Shown: one piece after another, positions 31,791 through 39,730 of the stretch
How positions within the stretch are numbered: the stretch's first letter is position 1
Layout: the number at the start of each line of letters is the position of its first letter
Assembly: GCA_050485385.1 (NCBI GenBank)
Contig: JBJHBG010000025.1
Span: 1-47,246, forward strand
Direction: 5' to 3'
Length of the DNA: 47,246 nucleotides
Source of the DNA: RECO01 sp050485385
GTDB lineage: Bacteria > Pseudomonadota > Alphaproteobacteria > Geminicoccales > Geminicoccaceae
Notes under the pieces: model-generated
The model's database searches: none
Seen by the model: only the letters and a program-made list of their open reading frames with translations
What the model was told of the DNA's origin: nothing
Translations under genes and position numbers: made by a program

Positions 31791-32897
31791 TCACAACTCG
31801 AGCTGCTCGTTGGCGACGATCTCGATGCCGAAGCCGCCGAGGCCGACATATTGGCGCTCGCTGGTGGACAGGAGGCGGATGCGTTCGACACCGAGATCCC
31901 TGAGGATCTGCGCGCCGATCCCGACCTCGCGCCAGCGGTCGCGGCGGGCGGCGGCGCTGCCGTGCGCCTCGTCGTCGGCGCTGCCCTTGGCGGCCCCCTG
32001 CGGCGGTACGGCGAGGCCGTCGCGCAGATAGACCAGCACGCCGCGCCCCTCCCGGGCGATGCGCTCGAGTGCCCGGCGCGCGGCACCGCCGGCGGGCTCG
32101 GCGGTGAAGAGGTCGGCCATCACCTGCTCGCGGTGGATGCGGGCGAGCACGGGCGGCTCGGTCAGCACGTCGCCGAACACCAGCGCCACCTGTTGGAGCG
32201 TGTCGAACGGCGTGCGGTAGACCACGGCATGCGCCGGGCCTGCGGCGGTCGCGACGTCGAAGGCGGTCACCCGCTCGACCAGATGCTCGCGCCGCTGGCG
32301 GTAGTCGATGAGGTCGGCGATGGAGACGATCTTCAGGCCGTGCTCGAGCGCGAAAGCGCGGCACTGGGAGAGGCGCTTGACCGAGCCGTCGTCGTTGACC
32401 AGCTCGCCGATGACGCCGACCGCGCTGGAACCGGCGAGCCGGGCAAGGTCGACCGCGGCCTCGGTGTGACCCGAGCGGACCAGGACGCCACCGTCACGGG
32501 CGACCAGCGGGAAGACGTGGCCCGGCCGAACGAAGTCCTCGGCGCCGACATTGCCGTTGGCGAGCGCGCGCACGGTCGCGGTGCGCTCGTCGGCGGAGAT
32601 GCCGGTCGTCAGGCCGTGGCGGTAGTCGACGCTGACGGTAAAGGCGGTGCCCATCGGCGCGTCGTTGGCGCTCACCATCGGGTCGAGCCGCAGGCGCTTG
32701 GCGTCCGCTCCGGCGAGCGGCACGCAGATGATGCCGCTCGTGTGCCGGATCATGAAGGCCATGCGCTCCGGCGTCGCGCGGTCCGCCGCCATGATCAGGT
32801 CGCCCTCGTTCTCACGGTCGTCGTCGTCGACCACGATCACCATCTCGCCCCGCGCCATGGCGGCGATGGCGTCGTCGATGGAGTCGAGCTGGCTCAT
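31791..32897 (-). CDS. ribB: 3,4-dihydroxy-2-butanone-4-phosphate synthase with degenerate GTP cyclohydrolase II domain
   Basis: Riboflavin pathway enzyme of 368 residues. The N-terminal half (about 1-205) makes 3,4-dihydroxy-2-butanone 4-phosphate from ribulose 5-phosphate and keeps the active-site acidic loop DDDDRENEGDLI, the RHTSGIICVPL block and RSGHTEAAVDLARL. The C-terminal half is homologous to RibA, but the three zinc cysteines of the usual SECLTGD and RCDC motifs are missing (REQVMAD and AEPAGG stand in their place), so GTP cyclohydrolase II activity is not expected. Such RibBA proteins with an inactive second domain are known in alphaproteobacteria. No FMN riboswitch was seen upstream. 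Confidence 0.92.
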   Translation of the reverse strand: MSQLDSIDDAIAAMARGEMVIVVDDDDRENEGDLIMAADRATPERMAFMIRHTSGIICVPLAGADAKRLRLDPMVSANDAPMGTAFTVSVDYRHGLTTGISADERTATVRALANGNVGAEDFVRPGHVFPLVARDGGVLVRSGHTEAAVDLARLAGSSAVGVIGELVNDDGSVKRLSQCRAFALEHGLKIVSIADLIDYRQRREHLVERVTAFDVATAAGPAHAVVYRTPFDTLQQVALVFGDVLTEPPVLARIHREQVMADLFTAEPAGGAARRALERIAREGRGVLVYLRDGLAVPPQGAAKGSADDEAHGSAAARRDRWREVGIGAQILRDLGVERIRLLSTSERQYVGLGGFGIEIVANEQLEL

Positions 32898-33015
32898 GGG
32901 TGTCGTCCCGCCGACAGGTTGGCGTCGCTAGAGGCCGTGCACGTAGGCGATCCGAGGGGTTCTGGCTAGATGCCGAGCCGGCTCGGGCGATGCCCGCCCG
33001 GCAAGCGCTCCGGCG

Positions 33016-33043
33016 TTGACATTCGCGCACGGCTGGCTAGGTT
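33016..33043 (+). promoter_or_regulatory. Sigma-70-type promoter for rplU operon
   Basis: A perfect -35 box TTGACA at 33016-33021 is followed after 16 bases by TAGGTT at 33038-33043, with the rplU ATG at 33114. This is the best promoter match I found by eye in the window, and the position fits the ribosomal protein operon. Confidence 0.6.
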
Positions 33044-33113
33044 GCGCGACCGCTGCCGGTTCGGCGGCGAGCCCCATTCGCGTGCGGTCAGCACATCCAC
33101 GATCGGTCAGTCG

Positions 33114-33428
33114 ATGTACGCAGTGATCAAGACGGGCGGCAAGCAATACCGCGTTGCCGCGAACGAGGTGATCAAGGTCGAGCGCCTCGAAGCCGAGGAA
33201 GGCTCGATGCTCGAGCTCGACCAGGTGCTGATGGTCGGCGGCGACGGCGGGGTCAAGCTGGGCACGCCGGTGCTCGCCGGTGCGAAGGTCACGGCCGAGG
33301 TGCTGGAGCAGGGCAAGGGGCCGAAGCTCGTCATCTTCAAGAAGCGTCGGCGCAAGAACTCGCGCCGCAAGACCGGTCATCGCCAGCAGATCACCGTCTT
33401 GCGGATCAAGGACATCGTTGCCGCCTGA
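33114..33428 (+). CDS. rplU: 50S ribosomal protein L21
   Basis: Ribosomal protein of 104 residues that binds 23S rRNA. MYAVIKTGGKQYRV at the N-terminus and KKRRRKNSRRKTGHRQ followed by VLRIKDI at the C-terminus are diagnostic. It leads the rplU-rpmA-obgE-proB set, the usual alphaproteobacterial order, with rpmA 27 bases downstream. Confidence 0.98.
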   Translation: MYAVIKTGGKQYRVAANEVIKVERLEAEEGSMLELDQVLMVGGDGGVKLGTPVLAGAKVTAEVLEQGKGPKLVIFKKRRRKNSRRKTGHRQQITVLRIKDIVAA

Positions 33429-33455
33429 GGCGGCGGCTCGGACGGAGGAAGACCC

Positions 33456-33725
33456 ATGGCGCACAAGAAAGCAGGCGGCAGCTCGCGCAACGGTCGCGAC
33501 AGCCCGGGTCAGCGGCTCGGCGTCAAGAAGTACGGCGGCGAGCGGGTGCTGGCGGGCAACATCCTGGTGCGCCAGCGCGGCACCAAGTTCCACCCCGGCG
33601 ACAACGTCGGCTGCGGCCGCGACTACACGCTGTTCGCCAAGGCCACCGGCACGGTGGTCTTCAAGAAGGGCTTCAAGGGCCGCACCTTCGTCGGTGTGAT
33701 GCCCGTGTCCGAAGCGGCGGAATAA
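33456..33725 (+). CDS. rpmA: 50S ribosomal protein L27
   Basis: Ribosomal protein of 89 residues whose N-terminal tail reaches the peptidyl transferase centre. MAHKKAGGSSRNGRDS, QRLGVKKYGGE and RQRGTKFHPGDNVG identify it. A GGAGGAAG ribosome binding site precedes the ATG. A strong intrinsic terminator lies right after it. Confidence 0.98.
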   Translation: MAHKKAGGSSRNGRDSPGQRLGVKKYGGERVLAGNILVRQRGTKFHPGDNVGCGRDYTLFAKATGTVVFKKGFKGRTFVGVMPVSEAAE

Positions 33726-33742
33726 GGCCTCCGCCGCTTTCC

Positions 33743-33769
33743 GGCCCCGCCTCGGCGCGGGGCCGTTTT
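33743..33769 (+). terminator. Rho-independent terminator after rpmA
   Basis: GGCCCCGC (33743-33750) and GCGGGGCC (33757-33764) form an eight-pair GC stem over a six-base loop, followed by GTTTT (33765-33769). It lies between rpmA and obgE and is expected to end or attenuate the ribosomal transcript before obgE. Confidence 0.8.
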
Positions 33770-33782
33770 CCCGACGGCGGCG

Positions 33783-34805
33783 ATGCGGTTTCTCGACGAA
33801 GCGAAGATCTACGTGAAGGCAGGCGACGGCGGCAACGGCTGTGTCGCCTTTCGCCGTGAGAAGTTCATCCCGCACGGCGGCCCGAACGGCGGCGACGGTG
33901 GCCGTGGCGGCGACGTCGTGGTGACGACCGACACGGCGCTCAACACGCTGATCGACTTCCGCTACCGCCAGCACTTCAAGGCCGAGCGCGGCCATCACGG
34001 CATGGGCTCCGACCGCACCGGCAGGAGCGGCGAGACGCTGGAACTCGCGGTGCCCGTCGGCACGCAGATTCTGGCCGACGACCGCGAGACGGTCCTCTAC
34101 GACCTGGACCGCCCGGACCTTCGCGTCACGCTCGCGAAGGGCGGCGACGGCGGCTTCGGCAATGCCCGCTACAAGACCTCGACCAACCGCGCGCCGCGCC
34201 GCGCCGATCCCGGCTGGCCGGGCGAGGAGCTTTGGGTCTGGCTGCGCTTGAAGCTGTTGGCCGACTGCGGCCTGATCGGCCTGCCCAACGCCGGCAAGTC
34301 GACCTTCCTCGCCTCGTGCTCCAACGCCAAGCCGAAGATCGGCGACTATCCCTTCACCACCACCGCACCGCAGCTCGGCACGGTCGAGGTGGACGACGAC
34401 GTCTTCGTCGTCGCCGACATTCCAGGGCTGATCGAGGGCGCGCACGAGGGCACCGGTCTCGGCGACCGCTTTCTCGGCCACGTCGAGCGCTGTGCCGTGC
34501 TCATCCATCTGGTCGACGGCACGGGCGACGTGGCGGCGGCCTACCGCACGGTGCGCACCGAGCTCGAAGCCTACGGCCACGGCCTTGCCGACAAACCCGA
34601 ACTGGTCTGCCTCTCCAAGCTCGACGCGCTCACGCCCGAAGCGGCGGACTCCGCCGCCGAAGCCCTGGCCGCAGCCGCGGCCAAGCCCGTCTATCGGCTG
34701 TCGTCGGTGGTCAGGACAGGCCTGCCGGCGGTGTTGCGCGCCGCCAAGAAGGAGGTGGACGCCGCCCGCGCCCGGCGCCTGGAGGCCCTGGGCACGGCGC
34801 CATGA
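33783..34805 (+). CDS. obgE: GTPase ObgE/CgtA
   Basis: Essential ribosome-associated GTPase of 340 residues involved in 50S maturation and stress responses. The glycine-rich Obg fold occupies about 1-158 (KAGDGGNGCVAFRREK, GGPNGGDGGRGGDVVV). The G domain has G1 GLPNAGKST, G3 VADIPGLIEGA and G4 CLSKLD. Its TGA overlaps the ATG of proB by four bases. The short C-terminus lacks a long acidic tail. Confidence 0.97.
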   Translation: MRFLDEAKIYVKAGDGGNGCVAFRREKFIPHGGPNGGDGGRGGDVVVTTDTALNTLIDFRYRQHFKAERGHHGMGSDRTGRSGETLELAVPVGTQILADDRETVLYDLDRPDLRVTLAKGGDGGFGNARYKTSTNRAPRRADPGWPGEELWVWLRLKLLADCGLIGLPNAGKSTFLASCSNAKPKIGDYPFTTTAPQLGTVEVDDDVFVVADIPGLIEGAHEGTGLGDRFLGHVERCAVLIHLVDGTGDVAAAYRTVRTELEAYGHGLADKPELVCLSKLDALTPEAADSAAEALAAAAAKPVYRLSSVVRTGLPAVLRAAKKEVDAARARRLEALGTAP

Positions 34806-35914
34806 GCGATCCGCTCGCGAGCGCCCAACGCGTGGTCGTCAAGATCGGCTCGTCGCTGCTGGTGGACGAGGAGGGCAAGCTGCGCGCCGGCTGGCTGCGG
34901 AGCCTCGCCGACGACGTGCGGGCACTGCGCGCGGCCCGCAGCGACGTCATCCTGGTGAGTTCCGGCGCCATCGCCCTCGGCCGCGCCCTGCTCGCCCTGC
35001 CGCGAGGCCCCCTCCGGCTCGAGGAGAAGCAGGCGGCCGCCGCCGCCGGGCAGATCGCGCTCGCCCACGCCTACCAGTCGGCGCTCGGCGAAGTCGGGCT
35101 CGGCTGCGCCCAGTTGCTGTTGACCCTCGCCGACACCGAGGACCGCCGCCGCTACCTCAACGCGCGGGCGACCGTCGAGACTCTCCTGCGCCTCGGCGCC
35201 GTGCCGGTGGTCAACGAGAACGACACCGTCGCCACGACCGAGATCCGCTTCGGCGACAACGACCGCCTGTCGGCCAGGGTGGCGATCATGGCGCTGGCCG
35301 ACACGCTGGTGCTGCTGTCCGACGTCGACGGCCTCTACACCGCCGATCCCAACCGCGATCCGGCGGCCACGCACGTCGCCGAGGTGGCGGCGGTGACGAG
35401 CGAGATCGAGGCGATGGCAACGGGCGTCACCACCGCGGTCGGCACCGGCGGCATGACCTCCAAGCTGGTCGCCGCCCGCATGGCGACGCGCGCCGGATGC
35501 AGCGTGCTGGTCGCCGACGGCCGCGAGCCCCATCCCTTGGGCCGGCTCCAGGGCGGCGGCCGGCGGACCCGCTTCGCCGCACGTTCCTCGCCCCGCCGCG
35601 CCAAGAAGGAGTGGATCGCAGGCGCCCTGGCCCCGGCGGGCGTGGTGACCGTCGACGACGGTGCGGCCGCGGCGCTGCGGGCGGGCCGCTCGCTGTTGCC
35701 TGCCGGCGTCGTCGCCATCGAAGGCAACTTCGCGCGCGGCGATGCGGTGCTGGTGCGCGACCGGGCCGGCCGTCCGCTGGCCAAGGGCCTCTCCGCCTAC
35801 GATGCCGCCGATGCCGTCGCCATCATGGGCAAGAAGAGCGACGATATCGAAGCCCTGCTCGGCTTCCGCGGCCGTGACGAGTTGATCCACCGCGACCACC
35901 TCGTCCTCTGGTAG
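34802..35914 (+). CDS. proB: Glutamate 5-kinase
   Basis: First enzyme of proline synthesis, phosphorylating glutamate. The 370-residue protein has the amino acid kinase domain (VVVKIGSSLLVDEEG, LVSSGAIALGRALL, VPVVNENDTVATTEIRFGDN, LLSDVDGLYTADP, GTGGMTSKLVAA) and a C-terminal PUA domain from about residue 275. It is translationally coupled to obgE. proA is not in the window. Confidence 0.97.
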   Translation: MSDPLASAQRVVVKIGSSLLVDEEGKLRAGWLRSLADDVRALRAARSDVILVSSGAIALGRALLALPRGPLRLEEKQAAAAAGQIALAHAYQSALGEVGLGCAQLLLTLADTEDRRRYLNARATVETLLRLGAVPVVNENDTVATTEIRFGDNDRLSARVAIMALADTLVLLSDVDGLYTADPNRDPAATHVAEVAAVTSEIEAMATGVTTAVGTGGMTSKLVAARMATRAGCSVLVADGREPHPLGRLQGGGRRTRFAARSSPRRAKKEWIAGALAPAGVVTVDDGAAAALRAGRSLLPAGVVAIEGNFARGDAVLVRDRAGRPLAKGLSAYDAADAVAIMGKKSDDIEALLGFRGRDELIHRDHLVLW

Positions 35915-35918
35915 ACGT

Positions 35919-35937
35919 CGTCGGCGTGCGACCGACG
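35919..35937 (+). terminator. Possible hairpin after proB
   Basis: CGTCGG (35919-35924) and CCGACG (35932-35937) form a six-pair stem over a seven-base loop just after the proB stop. No T-run of note follows. It may help end the obgE-proB transcript. Confidence 0.35.
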
Positions 35938-35993
35938 CAACCTTTCGCCGCGCGCGTCGTTCTCCTTACGAACGTGGAACGAAGGAGGTCACG

Positions 35994-36071
35994 ATGCGTG
36001 TTCTGCTGCTCTGGTTTTTGGGCATCCCGCTGCCGCTTCTGCTTCTGCTGCTGTTCATGGGTGTGATCTGA
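35994..36071 (+). CDS. 25-residue hydrophobic membrane peptide
   Basis: A short frame, MRVLLLWFLGIPLPLLLLLL then FMGVI, which is almost entirely one hydrophobic helix interrupted by a PLP kink. Support for a real gene is the strong GAAGGAGG ribosome binding site seven bases before the ATG and the full-length hydrophobic composition. Small single-pass proteins of this size are common in stress regulons. A sequence resembling an EcfG general-stress promoter (GCAAC, 16 bases, CGTT) lies at 35937-35961. The function is unknown. It converges with the CBS-domain gene nine bases later. Confidence 0.6.
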   Translation: MRVLLLWFLGIPLPLLLLLLFMGVI

Positions 36072-36079
36072 CGGCGGGA

Positions 36080-36595
36080 TCAGGCGAACAGGCGCACGGC
36101 GAGCACCACGACGACGGTGTAGGCCACCACGCTGGCGGCGAGGGCGAAGGGCTGATAGCGCTTCGACACCGTGGCCCGCGCCGTCTGCGACGTCAGCGCC
36201 AAGGCTTTGGGCAAGGTGGTGGCGACGAAGTCGCGCTGGCTGAGCATGCCGATGGGGTGGCCGTCCGCGTCGACCACCGGCAGATGGCGAAACTTGCCGG
36301 CGGCCATCAGTTCCAGGCAGTCGATCGCCGCGTCGTCGACCCGCGCGGTCTTGACGTCGACCGTCATCACGTCGGTCACCCGCGTCGTCTTCGGATCGAG
36401 GTCCTTGCTGACGACCTTGGTCATCAAATCGCGCTCGGTGAAGATGCCGTGCACGCGGTCGTCGCCATCGAGGACGAGCACGGCACCGATGGCCGAACTG
36501 GCCATGGTGCGAACCGCCTCGAAGACGGTGACGTCGCCCGCTACCGTGATGAGCGCGCCGCCGCCGTCGAATTCCCGCAGATCCGCCACTCGCAT
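36080..36595 (-). CDS. CBS-domain pair protein with C-terminal membrane anchor
   Basis: A 171-residue protein with two CBS repeats (about 5-60 and 70-125): VFEAVRTMASSAIGAVLVLD with GIFTERDL, then CLELMAAGKFRHLPVVDADG with GMLSQRDF. Such Bateman modules usually bind adenine nucleotides and regulate something else. The final ~25 residues (ALAASVVAYTVVVVLAVRLF) form a single transmembrane helix, so it is probably held at the inner membrane. No enzyme domain is attached and its partner is unknown. Confidence 0.85.
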   Translation of the reverse strand: MRVADLREFDGGGALITVAGDVTVFEAVRTMASSAIGAVLVLDGDDRVHGIFTERDLMTKVVSKDLDPKTTRVTDVMTVDVKTARVDDAAIDCLELMAAGKFRHLPVVDADGHPIGMLSQRDFVATTLPKALALTSQTARATVSKRYQPFALAASVVAYTVVVVLAVRLFA

Positions 36596-36673
36596 GGCCC
36601 AGCCTCCCCCGAACGCAGATTGTTCGCCAGGGAGATAGACCGTCGCAGCCGCGCGGCCAGCCTCCGACCGCTG

Positions 36674-36919
36674 CTAGTGGAGCACCGGTCCGCCCTGGGC
36701 GCGCAGCGCCGCGAGGGTGGTCAGCACGCGCTGCCAGACCCTCGCGGCGTTGGTTGCGCCGGTTCGACGATAGAAATGCCAGAGGTCGCGCGCCTCCGTT
36801 TCCGCCCGATCACCGTAGAGACGCACGAGCGTCTCCGCAGTGCGGACTGCATCCGTATCGCGTGCCATGTGCCCGACCCAGTAGATTCCCAGCGGCGGCC
36901 GCAGCCCGGTTCCGGACAT
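36674..36919 (-). CDS. Hypothetical protein, 81 residues
   Basis: I do not recognise this family. The frame begins MSGTGLRPPLGIYWVGHMAR and is rich in Arg and aromatic residues (DLWHFYRRTGATNAARVWQR) with predicted helix. No signal or membrane segment is visible. The ATG at 36919 was chosen; an internal ATG at 36865 would give a 63-residue form. It lies between the CBS gene and hpt, divergent from hpt. Confidence 0.5.
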   Translation of the reverse strand: MSGTGLRPPLGIYWVGHMARDTDAVRTAETLVRLYGDRAETEARDLWHFYRRTGATNAARVWQRVLTTLAALRAQGGPVLH

Positions 36920-37067
36920 GCGGATGGGCGGACAAACGCCATAATCGTCCGCCTCACCATTCTCCTTTCGTCGCAGTCGCGCGTCCGCTCGCCGGTTCGC
37001 CCAGCTTGCGGCATGGCCCGCGCTCGGCATAGTTGCCACAGTCACCGCAGAAGGACCAACAGCCGAC

Positions 37068-37619
37068 ATGGAGCACGACAAAAGGCCTTCGGGCGTGAAC
37101 GTGGAGCCGCTCATCGCGGAGGGTGCGCTCACGGCACGGGTCGAGGAACTGGCGATCGAACTCGCCGAGATTCTGCCCCGGCAGGTGGTGGTGGTGGGCG
37201 TGCTGACCGGTAGCTTCGTCTTCGTCGCCGACCTCGTGCGCGCCCTGGATCGGCAGGACGTTCGCCCGGAGGTGCGGTTCGTCCAGCTCGCGAGCTACGG
37301 CAATGCCACGGAGTCCACGGGCGACGTGCAGGTGCTGGGTCTGCCCGAGGGCAGCTTCGAGGGTCTCGACGTCCTGCTGGTCGACGACATCCAGGACACC
37401 GGCCACACGCTAGAGGCGGCCACGCGCATATTGAAGGAGCGCGGGGCGGCATCGGTCAGGAGTTGCGTGCTCCTGGACAAGCCGTCGCGGCGGCAGGTGG
37501 CCTACGCGCCGGACATGGTCGGCTTCACCATCCCCGACGTGTTCGTCGTCGGCTACGGCATCGACTACGCCGGGCTCTATCGGCACCTCCCCTATGTCGG
37601 CAAGGTCGAGGCGGCCTAA
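37068..37619 (+). CDS. hpt: Hypoxanthine phosphoribosyltransferase
   Basis: Purine salvage enzyme of 183 residues converting hypoxanthine (and possibly guanine) with PRPP to IMP/GMP. The PRPP-binding motif is LLVDDIQDTGHTL, the flexible loop region is near VQLASYGNATESTGD, and VVGVLTGSFVFVADLVRAL and VVGYGIDYAGLYRHLPYVG are family hallmarks. An AGAAGGA ribosome binding site precedes the ATG. Its stop overlaps the 3' end of a small convergent gene by four bases. Confidence 0.95.
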   Translation: MEHDKRPSGVNVEPLIAEGALTARVEELAIELAEILPRQVVVVGVLTGSFVFVADLVRALDRQDVRPEVRFVQLASYGNATESTGDVQVLGLPEGSFEGLDVLLVDDIQDTGHTLEAATRILKERGAASVRSCVLLDKPSRRQVAYAPDMVGFTIPDVFVVGYGIDYAGLYRHLPYVGKVEAA

Positions 37620-37864
37620 GCCGGCTCCGGCACCTTCGGGCGCACCGGCCGCCCCTTCGCCGCCTCGACCAGCGACGGCGGCAGCGGTGGCAACGAGCCG
37701 TCGTCGCCCGGCAGCGGAGCGTGCGGCACCTTGGGCTCGACGTTGCCGTCGCCGCCACGCCGGCGCCCCCGGCGCGCGAGCCGCACTACGCGATAGCCGA
37801 GCAGCATCCGCACACCCTCGGTCAGGGCGAAGCTCAGCGCAATGTGGAGGTCGGCACTCATCAT
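37616..37864 (-). CDS. Hypothetical protein, 82 residues
   Basis: I do not recognise this family. It starts MMSADLHIALSFALTEGVRM, has an Arg-rich basic patch (VVRLARRGRRRGG) and a Pro-rich C-terminus (LPPLPPSLVEAAKGRPV). It may be a small nucleic-acid-binding or membrane-adjacent protein, but there is no motif to say so. The ATG at 37864 was chosen over a longer frame that overlaps the TRAP gene. Confidence 0.5.
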   Translation of the reverse strand: MMSADLHIALSFALTEGVRMLLGYRVVRLARRGRRRGGDGNVEPKVPHAPLPGDDGSLPPLPPSLVEAAKGRPVRPKVPEPA

Positions 37865-37922
37865 GGCGCCATGCTGCGCCGGGTCTGCCGCTTCGACGAG
37901 CGGGCCCGATGCCGCAGGCCGG

Positions 37923-39239
37923 CTACCAAAGCCCCGGCAGCCATAGGCAGAGACCAGGGAACAGGACCAGGACCACCAGCCGCACGACGTCGCTGAGGCA
38001 GAAGCCGAGAACGCCGCGATAGGTGTCCTGAATCGGCACGTCCGGTGCCATGGCATTGATCACGAACAGGTTCATGCCGAAGGGCGGGCTGATCATGCCG
38101 GTCTCGACCGCGACCAGCACCAGGATGCCGAACCAGACCAGCGTCTGCGTCGGCGTGAGGCCGAGGTCGAGTGCCAGCACGACGGGGACGAATACCGGCA
38201 GCGTCAACAGCACCATGGCGAGCGATTCCATGACGCAGCCGAGCAGCAGATAGGCGAGCAGGATCAGGGCGACGATGGCCAGCGGCGGCACGTCGAGGCC
38301 GGCGACGGCGAGCGACAGCTCGCGTGGCATCTGCGACAGCGCGAGTGCGGCGCCGAACAGCTCCGCCCCCAGCAGGATGACGAAAATCATCGCGGTCGTC
38401 TCGGCGGTGGCGAGCAGGGCACGCAGGAAGCCCTCGAGCCGCATGCCGCCGACCACCACCGCCAGCACGCCGACGGCGAAGGCGCCGATCGCGGCCCCCT
38501 CGGTCGGCGAGAACCAGCCGAAGTTGATGCCGAGGATGACGAGGAGGAAGACGAGGACGGCCGGCCAGACGTCGCGGCTCGACCGGAGCCGGCCGCGCCA
38601 GCCGATGCGCTCGGCCGGCGGTGCCGCGTCCGGGGCGACGCGGACGTAGAGGTTCACCACGAGTGCGTAGCCGAAGGCCGCGAGCAGGCCGGGGATGATG
38701 GCGGCGATGAACAGGGCGCCGATCGATTGCTCGGTGTAGATGGCGTAGATGACGAGGATGACCGAGGGCGGGATCAGGATGCCGAGGGTGCCGCCGGCGG
38801 CGAGCGTCCCGGTCCAGAGAGCCCCCGAATAGCCCTGCCGGCGCATCTCGGGGCCGGCCACCTGCGCCATGGTCGCGGCGGTGGCCAGGGACGAGCCGCA
38901 GATGGCGCCGAAGGCGGCCGAGCCGCCGATGGTGGCGACGGCCAAGCCGCCGCGCCGGTGGCCGAGATAGGCCCTGGCACAGGCGAACAGGGCCTTGCTG
39001 AGCCCGCCCTTGGTGGCGAACTCGCCCATCAGGAGGAAGAACGGGATGACCGTCAGGGTGTGGCTGGAAAAGCGGCTGAAGGTGAGCGTTTTCAGGGCAT
39101 TCAACATCGGCCACCAGCCGGTGATGGCGGCGTAGCCGAGCCCGCCCGCGAGCAGCATGGCGATGCCGACCGGCAGGCGGAGCGCGATCAGCCCGACCGC
39201 ACCGAGAAACAAGGCCGCACCGATCTCGACGTTGCTCAC
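37923..39239 (-). CDS. dctM: TRAP transporter large permease (DctM)
   Basis: A 438-residue integral membrane protein with about twelve hydrophobic segments, forming the transport channel of a TRAP importer. Conserved blocks are IPFFLLMGEFATKGGLSKALF, GSAAFGAICGSSLATAATMA, GGTLGILIPPSVILVIYAI, FSPTEGAAIGAF and TGMISPPFGMNLFVI. The GTG at 39239 overlaps the DctQ stop (GTGA). Last of the dctP-dctQ-dctM set; substrate is likely an organic anion but cannot be read from sequence. Confidence 0.93.
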   Translation of the reverse strand: MSNVEIGAALFLGAVGLIALRLPVGIAMLLAGGLGYAAITGWWPMLNALKTLTFSRFSSHTLTVIPFFLLMGEFATKGGLSKALFACARAYLGHRRGGLAVATIGGSAAFGAICGSSLATAATMAQVAGPEMRRQGYSGALWTGTLAAGGTLGILIPPSVILVIYAIYTEQSIGALFIAAIIPGLLAAFGYALVVNLYVRVAPDAAPPAERIGWRGRLRSSRDVWPAVLVFLLVILGINFGWFSPTEGAAIGAFAVGVLAVVVGGMRLEGFLRALLATAETTAMIFVILLGAELFGAALALSQMPRELSLAVAGLDVPPLAIVALILLAYLLLGCVMESLAMVLLTLPVFVPVVLALDLGLTPTQTLVWFGILVLVAVETGMISPPFGMNLFVINAMAPDVPIQDTYRGVLGFCLSDVVRLVVLVLFPGLCLWLPGLW

Positions 39240-39724
39240 GGCCGGCCCCAGGCGAGGCGCACGCGCTCGGCCGCGGTGAACGCGGCCGTCACGGTCCAGA
39301 GCCCAAGGCCTGCCGCCGCACCGGCGAAGCCCCACCACTGCGGCAGGCCGAGGAACATCGAGGCGCGGCCACGAGCATGCGCATCGAGCCCGCCCTGCAT
39401 CAAGCGCCAGGCGAGTACCGCGACGACCGCGGCCATGGCCAGGGCCACCACCGCGTCCAGTACGGACTTGGCGCGCGGCGGCAGCCTATCGGTGAAGATG
39501 CCGACCACGACGTGGCTGCCGCGCATCTGGCAGTAGGGCAGGAAGAGCGCGATGGCGACGCCGGCGGCGAGGGAGACGATCTCGGTATCGCCGAGGATCG
39601 GCCGGCCGAAACGGGCCATCGTCACCGAGGCGACGGTGACCAGCATGGCACCGACGAGGACGAGGCCGCCCGTGACGGCGGCCCCCTCGCTCAGACGCAA
39701 CAGGAAGCGGCGCAGCGTCGCCAC
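39236..39724 (-). CDS. dctQ: TRAP transporter small permease (DctQ)
   Basis: A 162-residue membrane protein with four hydrophobic segments that scaffolds the large permease. Family features include MARFGRPILGDTEIVSLAAG and the YCQMRGSHVVVGIFTDRLP loop. It lies six bases downstream of the binding-protein gene and overlaps dctM by four bases. Confidence 0.92.
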   Translation of the reverse strand: MATLRRFLLRLSEGAAVTGGLVLVGAMLVTVASVTMARFGRPILGDTEIVSLAAGVAIALFLPYCQMRGSHVVVGIFTDRLPPRAKSVLDAVVALAMAAVVAVLAWRLMQGGLDAHARGRASMFLGLPQWWGFAGAAAGLGLWTVTAAFTAAERVRLAWGRP

Positions 39725-39730
39725 GGACGC

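Noticed and set aside
32898..33015. FMN riboswitch upstream of ribBA
   Set aside because: No conserved RFN element segments were seen on the minus strand here.
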